This document shows positions 24,469 to 31,435 of a DNA stretch of 64,000 nt, in pieces. The translations under genes and the position numbers were made by a program. The DNA lies in assembly GCA_002440905.1 (NCBI GenBank), contig DJWA01000002.1, positions 168,207 through 232,206 of the forward strand, read 5' to 3'. Position 1 is the stretch's first letter; the number at the start of each line of letters is the position of its first letter. Source of the stretch: Candidatus Roizmanbacteria bacterium UBA6242 (GTDB lineage: Bacteria > Patescibacteriota > Microgenomatia > UBA1406 > GWC2-37-13). Below the pieces are notes generated by a model that saw only the letters and a program-made list of their open reading frames with translations, did not search any database and was not told the origin of the DNA.

Positions 24469-25155
24469 ATGGCAAAAACAAAGATTAAAAAAACACTTAA
24501 GAAGGTCACTCCCGTTATAGAGTCCGTACAGGAAGGTAAATCTCCGAGCGTCACCGTGAAATTTCCAAAAAAGTTCTTCCTATACGCAACTTTGCTACTG
24601 GCAACAGGAGCCCTTATATATTTTGGAGGCAGGTTGCTAGTCGCCGCTACAGTAAATGGTCAGCCGGTTAGCCGAATTGAAGTAGTTCGCGAACTCGAGA
24701 AGCAGGGAGGGAAAAAGACGCTTGACGTTTTTATTCTCAAGACCCTAATCAACCAGGAAGCCAGAAAAAATAAAGTGACTGTTTCCCAAAAAGATATTGA
24801 TGCGGAAATGGCTAAAATTGAAAAAAATGTATCGTCTCAAGGTGCAACTCTCGATTCACTTCTTGCCCAACAAGGCATGACAAAGGCTACGCTTGTCGAA
24901 GAGATTAGACTTCAGCTTTTAGTGACGAAGTTGGCAGGAGATGATGTTAGCGTCACCGAGAAAGAAATAGACGATTATTTGACAGCGCAACAGGAACAAA
25001 TGGCCTTAAGCTCGGTTCAACCTGTTGAGGGGGAAGCCCCGTCGAGGGAAGCGGTAAAGGAACAGATAAAGCAACAAAAACTTCAGGAAAAGATTCAAAA
25101 TCTTATAACCGGATTGAAGGAAAAGGCAAAGATAAACTACTTTGTTAATTATTGA
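24469..25155 (+). CDS. Membrane-anchored SurA N-domain-like chaperone, no PPIase domain
   Basis: 228 residues: a basic cytoplasmic tail, one membrane span (about 36-58, FFLYATLLLATGALIYFGG), then an external helical domain that begins VNGQPVSRIEVVRELEKQGG and continues ETL-type (LIN-QEARKNKVTVSQKDIDAEM). This matches the SurA/PrsA N-terminal chaperone domain. No parvulin domain follows, so it should bind unfolded exported proteins without isomerase activity. It converges with the membrane glycosyltransferase gene by an 11-base overlap. Confidence 0.8.
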   Translation: MAKTKIKKTLKKVTPVIESVQEGKSPSVTVKFPKKFFLYATLLLATGALIYFGGRLLVAATVNGQPVSRIEVVRELEKQGGKKTLDVFILKTLINQEARKNKVTVSQKDIDAEMAKIEKNVSSQGATLDSLLAQQGMTKATLVEEIRLQLLVTKLAGDDVSVTEKEIDDYLTAQQEQMALSSVQPVEGEAPSREAVKEQIKQQKLQEKIQNLITGLKEKAKINYFVNY

Positions 25156-26554
25156 TCCGGAACAAAGTTAGCTTTCCTGATGTTCCAATTTTCTTCATAT
25201 TTTTAATTCTGTCGGATCTGCCTTCAACAATTACGTAAATAATTTTAGCTTGTTTTGATGGCGGGTTTCCCTGCCACCAAAGTAGGAACTCGTAACCTTC
25301 TTTTGACTGCCCTTGGTAGGAGTCGAAAGGCCCGATCCTAGAAAGTGAATATTTATTTTTTTTGACGTCTTTAATTATCATCATGGTTATTTTTTGTTGA
25401 TCCTTAAAGGCGGTGAATCCATAAGCAACCTCAGGGTTATAAAAAAGATATTTTTTAGAAAATATGAATCCCAAATTAATGGTAATTATAGAAATTACCG
25501 CCAAAATGACAAAAATTTTTTTGTCATTTATTTTCCATAAATTGGAAAGGACTTTTGAAAATAAGATTATCGGTAAAACGAAAACGGGTACGAAGTAATG
25601 AATTGGCGGGTTCTTGTGTATAAATAGAAACAAAAGTCCGGCAAAAAGCCAATAACATAATACTCTCTCAAATAAAGACCTCTTCTTAACGATGAAATAT
25701 ACAGCAACAGGAATGATAACGACCAGTCCAAAAATCCAATGGATTTCGGGAATTAGCAATCCAGATTTAATAAAATCCGAAATATTAATAAGCGTTATAT
25801 CGATTACTTTCGTTCGGTTTAAACCAATCGTCTGGCCGGTTAAGAAATTGAATAGTTTGTATGGTATCCAAAGTAGAAAATTTATGGTCATCCGAAAACC
25901 GTTGGTCGAGTCGACTAAAAAAAATGGTATATGAGACGAGGCGAATGCGGCAATGCTTGCCAGAATTTGTCTTTGATTAAACTTCCTAAGGAATATAAAT
26001 AGGGACACGAATATGGGAAGAAGCATGAAAGACGCGGCGTGGAGTGTTGTCATAAATCCTATAAGTAGAAAGATCGGCCAAATCATTTTATTTTTATTAT
26101 TAACAATATTGTAGACGAGTAAAAAAAGCACATATAAAAGTGGGATTATGAAGCTGTAAAAACCTGGAGTCCGCCCAAATAGAAGGAACAGCGGTGAAAC
26201 TGAAAGAAAAGCGGTCGAGATTATTGCAGTATTTCGATCGATGGTTTTTTTGACAACGATATAGTTTAAAGGAACGGTTAGTATATTTACTAAAATAACT
26301 AGAAAATTTAAAGTCAGCGGATGGAACTTTAGACCGGCAAAAAAAGGAAAGAACAAATAATAGGGTGTAGAGCTTAATCTCAGCCAAGAATGACTTGTTA
26401 ATGGACCATCAAGCAAAAGGTTACCCTCGAGTAGTTTTATAGTTTCAAGATAATGTTGGCCAACTTCAGCCGTAATAGTGGCGAAGGCGCCGCTGTTGTG
26501 TAGACGGGCAATGAGAGAGACAATAAAAGTTACCAACAGAACTAACGTTTCCAT
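25145..26554 (-). CDS. GT-C fold membrane glycosyltransferase (PMT/ArnT-like)
   Basis: 469 residues with about ten to twelve spans and no soluble catalytic domain, as in polyprenyl-phosphate-sugar dependent GT-C enzymes. The first external loop contains ITAEVGQHYLETIKLL, with E in the place where an acidic base is usual. Donor and acceptor are unknown. The ATG follows the tRNA-Gln discriminator base after only 3 bases, so 3' processing of the tRNA would create a nearly leaderless mRNA. Other GT-C and GT2 genes nearby suggest work on surface glycans. Confidence 0.78.
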   Translation of the reverse strand: METLVLLVTFIVSLIARLHNSGAFATITAEVGQHYLETIKLLEGNLLLDGPLTSHSWLRLSSTPYYLFFPFFAGLKFHPLTLNFLVILVNILTVPLNYIVVKKTIDRNTAIISTAFLSVSPLFLLFGRTPGFYSFIIPLLYVLFLLVYNIVNNKNKMIWPIFLLIGFMTTLHAASFMLLPIFVSLFIFLRKFNQRQILASIAAFASSHIPFFLVDSTNGFRMTINFLLWIPYKLFNFLTGQTIGLNRTKVIDITLINISDFIKSGLLIPEIHWIFGLVVIIPVAVYFIVKKRSLFERVLCYWLFAGLLFLFIHKNPPIHYFVPVFVLPIILFSKVLSNLWKINDKKIFVILAVISIITINLGFIFSKKYLFYNPEVAYGFTAFKDQQKITMMIIKDVKKNKYSLSRIGPFDSYQGQSKEGYEFLLWWQGNPPSKQAKIIYVIVEGRSDRIKNMKKIGTSGKLTLFRINN

Positions 26555-26557
26555 TTG

Positions 26558-26628
26558 TTGCCCAGCCTCGACTCGAACGAGGATAAATAGATTCAGAGTC
26601 TATTGTCCTACCATTGAACGACCGGGCA
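26558..26628 (-). tRNA. tRNA-Gln (anticodon CTG)
   Basis: Cloverleaf on the minus strand. Acceptor TGCCCGG pairs with CTGGGCA (one G-U). D arm GTTC-AATGGTA-GGAC, anticodon stem ATAGA/TCTAT around CTCTGAA, so positions 34-36 are CTG. Variable loop TTAT; T arm CCTCG-TTCGAGT-CGAGG. Discriminator A at 26558. CCA is not encoded. The tRNA lies between the PQQ-type dehydrogenase and the GT-C gene on the same strand. Confidence 0.93.
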
Positions 26629-26643
26629 TTTAAAAGCAAGTAT

Positions 26644-26652
26644 ATTTTACCA
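26644..26652 (-). promoter_or_regulatory. Extended -10 promoter of tRNA-Gln
   Basis: TGGTAAAAT on the minus strand; predicted start about 26637, nine bases before the mature tRNA. It probably also serves the GT-C gene. Confidence 0.5.
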
Positions 26653-26655
26653 AAT

Positions 26656-27795
26656 TCAAAGCCCATTAGGATTGATTCTGATTATTCGGTCGTCTCCAGA
26701 TTTTGGAATTCCGCGACCATCACGGTTGCTAGTTGTCACATAAAGCATGCCGTCGGGGCCGGCAACAACTTCACGAATTCTACCAAACTCGGCTTTAAAT
26801 AGTTCCTTTATGGAAGGCATGCCATCAGAAAGGGTTATCCTATAAAGAGCGGTGCCGCGTAAGCCGCCGAAATAGAAAGCGTTATTTAGATATGTTAGGC
26901 TTGCCGGTGCCCAGGTAGTTGAAGGCCCAGAGTGTATAAGAGGTGTTATCATGTTTTCTTTGGTCGAATCCCCTTCAATGTCTGGCCAACCGTAGTTCCC
27001 GCCAGGTTTTATAAGATTTAACTCGTCAAACCCCGAAAGTATTCCTGATCGCCCATGTTCGGTAGCGTAAAGACTTCCTTGTTGATCCCATGCCAGTCCT
27101 TGAGGGTTTCGGTGGCCGTACGAATAGACGAGGTTTCCAAAAGGATTATCTGGTGCCGGTTTGCCTTGATCAGTCACCCTGAGTATTTTACCTGCAAGAT
27201 TATTTTTATCCTGTGACTTAGACGGATTCTGGGCATCTCCGGTCGTTATATATAGATAGTTATCGGGGCCAAATTTGATTCTTCCTCCGTTGTGATTGCG
27301 TGCGCCGGGAATGGCGTCGACAATTATAGACTCAGTACCCAATTTATTATTTTGGTATGTTGTTCTGACGACGCGGTTTAATGTGTTATCATTTTCGGAA
27401 TAATAAGTGTAATAGAAATAGATATAACGATTGTTTTCAAAGTCTGGATGAAGGGTCATTCCCAGTAGTCCGCCCTCTCCGATTTCCGCAGCCTGATTGA
27501 GTTTCCCAACGAGCACTGAATCCAGAGTTTTGTTAAGTTCGATCAACCTCACTTGTCCGGATCGCTCGGTAATAAGCAAATTATTATCGGGTAGAAATGC
27601 AATGGACCAAGGTGTATCGAGGCCTAAAACAATATCTGAAATATTAGGAATCTCGGCTGCTGGTTCACCTTTAACGTTTATTGGGTTTGACTCCCGTTTT
27701 GGTAAAGGAGCCAGTGAGTTAGTTTTTGAAAAATATGAATAAAGTACGAAGATCGAAACAAAAACAATAGCTGCCAGGGCTATTTTTACATACAT
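26656..27795 (-). CDS. PQQ-type soluble aldose/sorbosone dehydrogenase-like beta-propeller
   Basis: 379 residues: an N-terminal signal anchor (about 4-21), then a six-bladed propeller of the glucose/sorbosone dehydrogenase family. Typical stretches are VLGLDTPWSIAFLPDN, LITERSGQVRLI, GEGGLLGMTLHPDFENN, ARNHNGGRIKFGPDNYLY and SYGHRNPQGLAWD. Family members such as YliI use PQQ and oxidise sugars outside the membrane. No PQQ biosynthesis gene is in the window, so the cofactor may be scavenged or the propeller may bind sugar only. A TATCAT lies upstream, diverging from yggT. Confidence 0.88.
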   Translation of the reverse strand: MYVKIALAAIVFVSIFVLYSYFSKTNSLAPLPKRESNPINVKGEPAAEIPNISDIVLGLDTPWSIAFLPDNNLLITERSGQVRLIELNKTLDSVLVGKLNQAAEIGEGGLLGMTLHPDFENNRYIYFYYTYYSENDNTLNRVVRTTYQNNKLGTESIIVDAIPGARNHNGGRIKFGPDNYLYITTGDAQNPSKSQDKNNLAGKILRVTDQGKPAPDNPFGNLVYSYGHRNPQGLAWDQQGSLYATEHGRSGILSGFDELNLIKPGGNYGWPDIEGDSTKENMITPLIHSGPSTTWAPASLTYLNNAFYFGGLRGTALYRITLSDGMPSIKELFKAEFGRIREVVAGPDGMLYVTTSNRDGRGIPKSGDDRIIRINPNGL

Positions 27796-27815
27796 AAATT
27801 AATGATACATTATTC

Positions 27816-27845
27816 TTGCAACTTTTTTGTAATAGTTTGCATAAT
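27816..27845 (+). promoter_or_regulatory. yggT promoter
   Basis: TTGCAA (27816-27821), 18 bases, CATAAT (27840-27845). The predicted start is about 27852, so the GTG at 27851 is unlikely to be used and ATG 27857 is preferred. Confidence 0.6.
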
Positions 27846-27856
27846 ACTTAGTGAAT

Positions 27857-28216
27857 ATGATAACCGCAGATATAATCTTAGGAATGCTCAATATTTTTAT
27901 AGGTTTTGCCGAAACTGCGATTGCTTTACGCATACTCCTCAAATTAATGGGAGCCTCAACAGCGGCGCCTTTCGTGAGATGGGTTTACGACATGAGCCAG
28001 CCATTAATATCTCCATTTATCGGTATGTTTCCGTCTCCAACCTTATCAGGTCCCTTCACTATAGAGTTTTCGGCAATCTTTGCCTTATTTGTATATATGT
28101 TCGTAGGGTATTTGCTTCAAGAGGCGATATGGTATCTTAATCGAAATATATTTAATAGGGAAGTGATATCGAAGCGTAAAAACAAGAAGAAGATAGAATA
28201 CGAAGATGAAGAGTAA
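27857..28216 (+). CDS. YggT-family membrane protein
   Basis: About 119 residues with spans at about 5-25 and 65-90. The family signature is clear: ALRILLKLMGAS, FVRWVYDMSQPLISPF, then a long charged tail (KRKNKKKIEYEDEE). YggT proteins occur near cell-division genes in many bacteria, and their exact role is unsettled. ATG 27857 is chosen over GTG 27851 on promoter position. It is followed by a GNAT gene with a separate promoter. Confidence 0.85.
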   Translation: MITADIILGMLNIFIGFAETAIALRILLKLMGASTAAPFVRWVYDMSQPLISPFIGMFPSPTLSGPFTIEFSAIFALFVYMFVGYLLQEAIWYLNRNIFNREVISKRKNKKKIEYEDEE

Positions 28217-28232
28217 ATACACACTTCGGGTG

Positions 28233-28238
28233 TAAAAT
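28233..28238 (+). promoter_or_regulatory. -10 box of the second GNAT gene, leaderless start
   Basis: TAAAAT with a 6-base gap to the ATG at 28245, so the transcript start is predicted on the start codon. Confidence 0.55.
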
Positions 28239-28244
28239 ATTCAT

Positions 28245-28793
28245 ATGGAAGACAAGCTGACTTTTAGAAAGGGATCAGAAAAGGATTTGGATAGATTTCT
28301 CCAATTTTTTCGGACGAGCGTAAAGACTCTTTTTTCTGATCATTATTCTCCAAACTCAATAAACTATACCGTCGACGTTGATTACGGTCCAAAGTGGATG
28401 AGTAGCCAGCTGAAAAAAAATAGGAAAAAAGTATTCCTATCGTATTATGGAAATAAGATCACCGGATACTTGTTTGCATCGAAGTCTATTGCCGGAGTGG
28501 GATTTGCAGATTGGTTGGCCGTCGATAAACCTTATCAGAAAAAAGGTATCGCATCGGCTCTTCTTAAGATGTGGGAAGAAAATGAAATCAAAGAGGGTGC
28601 TCACTCGCTTTTTTTATGGACAACTAAAAACAATTTGGATTTTTATCGGGGACGTGGATTCAAAGTCGGTGGTGAATTTCCAAATGCTTGGCACGGGGTT
28701 AATACCTATCTTATCTATATGAATTTACGGGAGCCCAAGGAGGAGAATTTTCTTAAAAATTATTTAAAAAAAATCAAAAAAAATGAAAGCTAA
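28245..28793 (+). CDS. GNAT-family N-acetyltransferase
   Basis: 182 residues covering one GNAT fold: KITGYLFASKSIAGVGFADWL, then the acetyl-CoA loop VDKPYQKKGIASALLKMWEE (Q/RxxGxG/A type: QKKGIA) and LFLWTTKNNLDFYRGRGFKVGG. The acceptor is unknown. Its coding end overlaps the peroxiredoxin start by 11 bases, so the two are probably co-transcribed. Confidence 0.88.
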   Translation: MEDKLTFRKGSEKDLDRFLQFFRTSVKTLFSDHYSPNSINYTVDVDYGPKWMSSQLKKNRKKVFLSYYGNKITGYLFASKSIAGVGFADWLAVDKPYQKKGIASALLKMWEENEIKEGAHSLFLWTTKNNLDFYRGRGFKVGGEFPNAWHGVNTYLIYMNLREPKEENFLKNYLKKIKKNES

Positions 28794-29232
28794 GGAATTT
28801 TCGTTGCCAGATCAAACCGGAAAGATGCACAAACTCTCAGATTATAAAGGAAAATGGGTAGTGCTTTATTTTTATCCCAAAGACGATACTCCAGGTTGCA
28901 CTAAGGAGGCTTGTAGTTTCAGGGACAGTATGGAGGTTTACAGAAATAGGGGAGTTGTCGTAATTGGTGTGTCCAAGGATTCGATCGAATCCCATAGGAA
29001 GTTTAGCGATAAATATAGACTTAACTTTCCGATTCTTTCCGATCCGGAAAAAGAAGTGATTAAAAATTACGGTGCTTGGGGAGAAAAAAGCTTCATGGGT
29101 AAAAAATTTGAAGGTACGTTGAGAAATACTTATCTCATTGATCCTTTGGGTAAGATTGCTAAAACATACAAGAAAGTTAACCCGCTTATTCATTCGGGGC
29201 AAATCCTCAAAGACGTTGGTAATTTTTTATAA
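28783..29232 (+). CDS. bcp: Peroxiredoxin, BCP/PrxQ type
   Basis: Thiol peroxidase that reduces hydrogen peroxide and organic peroxides. DDTPGCTKEACSFRD holds the peroxidatic cysteine and a resolving cysteine five residues on, the PrxQ-alpha pattern. FYPKDDTPGCT and LSDPEKEVIKNYGAWGEK are family hallmarks. The 149 residues are normal length. It is followed by a bidirectional terminator. Confidence 0.95.
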   Translation: MKAKEFSLPDQTGKMHKLSDYKGKWVVLYFYPKDDTPGCTKEACSFRDSMEVYRNRGVVVIGVSKDSIESHRKFSDKYRLNFPILSDPEKEVIKNYGAWGEKSFMGKKFEGTLRNTYLIDPLGKIAKTYKKVNPLIHSGQILKDVGNFL

Positions 29233-29238
29233 AAAACA

Positions 29239-29256
29239 CCCGCTGGTACCAGCGGG
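29239..29256. terminator. Bidirectional terminator between peroxiredoxin and hsp20
   Basis: CCCGCTGGTACCAGCGGG is a perfect 18-base palindrome. Leftward it is followed by TGTTTTTT, a good intrinsic terminator for hsp20. Rightward it is followed by GTTT and then a second AAAAAGATCTTTTT palindrome, serving the peroxiredoxin transcript. Confidence 0.8.
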
Positions 29257-29282
29257 GTTTAAAAAGATCTTTTTATTTGTTA

Positions 29283-29711
29283 TTACTTTCCGATCGCCTT
29301 AACGGCGATTTTTTTGGGCTTGGCTTCTTCTGCAATTTTCCCAGAAATTACGACGACACCGTCTTCGACTTTAGCCTCAAGGCTTTTGGCGTCAATTGCC
29401 CGGGGAAGAGTTGTTGTGTAGTCAAATGATGCCACTCGGTCCATTCTATAGACTACCTTCTTTTTTTTCTTTTCCTCCTCGGTTTCTTCGGTACGTGCTG
29501 TAACTCTTAGGACTCCATCCTCGAACGTGACTTCGACCTGGTCGGCCGAAACACCCGGAACGGCTGCCTTGACGATTACCTGATCGCCCTCTTCATAAAC
29601 GTCTAAACCGTCCGTCATTTTGATTTCCGGCCATTCTTCATCTTCCCAGGATGAAAAAAACGGTCTCATCCATCGCCGGCTTGAAAAAGGATCTAATCTT
29701 ATGATTGCCAT
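29283..29711 (-). CDS. Small heat-shock protein, Hsp20/alpha-crystallin family
   Basis: ATP-independent holdase. The alpha-crystallin domain covers about residues 35-130: DVYEEGDQVIVKAAVPGVS, QVEVTFEDGVLRVTARTEE, then DYTTTLPRAIDAKSLEAKV and EDGVVVISG. The 142 residues are typical. It has an AAGGAGGTG Shine-Dalgarno (29727-29719) 7 bases before the ATG, the strongest in the window, and a CIRCE-like operator upstream. It should therefore be induced by heat through HrcA and translated efficiently. Confidence 0.95.
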   Translation of the reverse strand: MAIIRLDPFSSRRWMRPFFSSWEDEEWPEIKMTDGLDVYEEGDQVIVKAAVPGVSADQVEVTFEDGVLRVTARTEETEEEKKKKKVVYRMDRVASFDYTTTLPRAIDAKSLEAKVEDGVVVISGKIAEEAKPKKIAVKAIGK

Positions 29712-29732
29712 ATATTTTCACCTCCTTCCATA

Positions 29733-29767
29733 TTAGCACTCTATCATATTAACTGCTAATTTGTCAA
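29733..29767 (-). promoter_or_regulatory. hsp20 promoter with CIRCE-like operator
   Basis: On the plus strand TTAGCACTC (29733-29741), 9 bases, AACTGCTAA (29751-29759): the left arm is a perfect CIRCE half-site and the right arm differs at two bases. On the minus strand TTGACA is 29767-29762, and a TGATAGAGT (TAGAGT at 18-base spacing) overlaps the operator. HrcA binding would block this promoter. Confidence 0.85.
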
Positions 29768-29847
29768 GGGGGAAATTCAATTATGGTGTATAAAAATATT
29801 GTTAAAAATCAATCAGAAACAGTATCATTTTTGTTAGATTATATATC

Positions 29848-29856
29848 TGCTATAAT
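29848..29856 (+). promoter_or_regulatory. Extended -10 of the small membrane protein gene, leaderless start
   Basis: TGCTATAAT with a 6-base gap to ATG 29863. It is about 90 bases from the hsp20 operator. The sequence between the two (29768-29847) is AT-rich with nothing recognised. Confidence 0.6.
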
Positions 29857-29862
29857 CAGAAA

Positions 29863-30138
29863 ATGATGACGCCGCAACTTTACATACTATCGCGTAAAAT
29901 TCACAGAATGATAGTTGTTATCATCGTTGTCCTTTCGTTAGTAATGATGGTTACGGGATTAAATATGAAATACGGTTGGTTCTTTCTTGATCGAGGTTTT
30001 TCAAATAATCTTCATAATAACCTTAGCCCTTATTTCGCAATCGTATTGATGATTAATGTCATTACCGGATTCTACATGTACTTATATACACAGCCGAGAA
30101 AAAGCAGTAAAAAAAGTAATGATAAGATTGTTCAATAA
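29863..30138 (+). CDS. Small two-span membrane protein with histidines
   Basis: 91 residues with spans at about 16-33 and 55-76. Each span begins near a histidine (H14 in SRKIHRMIVV and H51 in NNLHNNLSPYF), followed by G/T motifs (VMMVTGL, VITGFYMYLY). The layout recalls two helices of a PepSY-associated or cytochrome b-like haem membrane unit, but this is weak. It stands alone, divergent from hsp20, and its end overlaps the convergent GT-C gene by 7 bases. Confidence 0.65.
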   Translation: MMTPQLYILSRKIHRMIVVIIVVLSLVMMVTGLNMKYGWFFLDRGFSNNLHNNLSPYFAIVLMINVITGFYMYLYTQPRKSSKKSNDKIVQ

Positions 30139-31403
30139 AGGGCTTTTATGTCGTAGGAGCCGTCTAAATTGAGGATAAAGGCTTTTTTCGGATAGACGGG
30201 TAATGTTGACACAACTTTATCCCTACTCACCAATACCTTTCCAATATAATCGGGGATTTCTTCGTAATCTTTGCCGTAGATATATATCCGGTCGTGATCT
30301 AAATAATATTGGGCGGTGAAATAATCCAGTTCAGTTTCCACATACACCAAATCATCCTCTTTCATTACCTTACTTATTTCGGCGAAAGTTTGTCTGAGTG
30401 GCGCTTTGGTTCTTTTTGCTACCTGCATTTTCTGAAAATTAAAGGAAAAGGCAACGAAAAAAACGATCGCAAATACTTTAATATAGGTTGGCATCCTTTC
30501 AAAAGCATAGACCATAAGAAGACTCAACCCTATGCTCGAAAAAATGAGATAGCGGGGGAGGAAAACCGGTTTGAATATCGACACAACCAGTACGAAAAAT
30601 GGTATACCCACACCCCAGACAAAAAGAGTGTTAAAAAGACTTTTTTCAGCCTTTTTTTCATGTCTACTTTTTAATAACGCGTAGACGACTACGGCAAGAA
30701 TTGCCCATGAAATGAATATAATCTGATTGTTGAAAAAACCAAAGTTTTTTTCGTACCCTGTGTAAACCTCTCCGAGGAATGTCAGAAAGTTGGTAGCAGA
30801 TATCTTACTAATCCAAAACGAAGTGCTTGAGGTGGCTCGGCTTAGGATGACGAGGATCATCCATGGGGCAAATGCCAGTAAAGCTTGTCTCTGTTTAAAT
30901 CTGTAAACGAGCCACTGTCCAATAACAACAAATACCATGAAATAGTGGGTATATAACCCAAGTATCGTTGATATCAGATAAAGTTTGGTATTTTTTTTGT
31001 AAAGCGAATAAAAAGAAAGGGTTGATAAAAATGCAAAAAGTGAATACATTCTTACTTCAAAAGCAAAATAAACAAGGATGGGATTAAGTAGAAAGAACAA
31101 GAGGTAGAGAAAAGACTTTCTCATATCCAGTTTGAAAACTTCGGTTAGAATGAGATAAACGACGTATAGGCTTGCCCAAAAAAATATAAGAGACAAACTT
31201 CTCATTGCTATTTCTCCATTACCGAAAATGGCTATCCAATAATGAAGAATAAGGTAGTACAAAGGAGGGCTGAAATCCTTCATTGTCATTGAAATTATTT
31301 CAATAATGTTTTTTTTGGCGAGTAAGTAAGAATAAGCTTCGTCGCGCCACAACGACTGGACAAGAAAAACAAGCGGAGTTTTCGTAAACAGGAAGTTAAA
31401 CAT
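30132..31403 (-). CDS. GT-C fold membrane glycosyltransferase (ArnT/PMT-like)
   Basis: 423 residues and about ten spans. The first loop holds SLWRDEAYSYLLAKK, with the WxDE acidic motif that marks PMT/ArnT enzymes, and DFSPPLYYLILHYW follows. It should use a polyprenyl-phosphate sugar and glycosylate an external target, which is unknown. The C-terminal soluble part (AEISKVMKEDDLVYVETEL) is short. It follows the GT2 gene at 31436 with a 32-base gap. Confidence 0.85.
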   Translation of the reverse strand: MFNFLFTKTPLVFLVQSLWRDEAYSYLLAKKNIIEIISMTMKDFSPPLYYLILHYWIAIFGNGEIAMRSLSLIFFWASLYVVYLILTEVFKLDMRKSFLYLLFFLLNPILVYFAFEVRMYSLFAFLSTLSFYSLYKKNTKLYLISTILGLYTHYFMVFVVIGQWLVYRFKQRQALLAFAPWMILVILSRATSSTSFWISKISATNFLTFLGEVYTGYEKNFGFFNNQIIFISWAILAVVVYALLKSRHEKKAEKSLFNTLFVWGVGIPFFVLVVSIFKPVFLPRYLIFSSIGLSLLMVYAFERMPTYIKVFAIVFFVAFSFNFQKMQVAKRTKAPLRQTFAEISKVMKEDDLVYVETELDYFTAQYYLDHDRIYIYGKDYEEIPDYIGKVLVSRDKVVSTLPVYPKKAFILNLDGSYDIKALY

Positions 31404-31435
31404 AAACCCAGTTTAATACTAAATTATTCAATTGT

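Noticed and set aside
29261..29274. AAAAAGATCTTTTT as a separate operator
   Set aside because: It lies between convergent gene ends next to a terminator and is better explained as part of termination.
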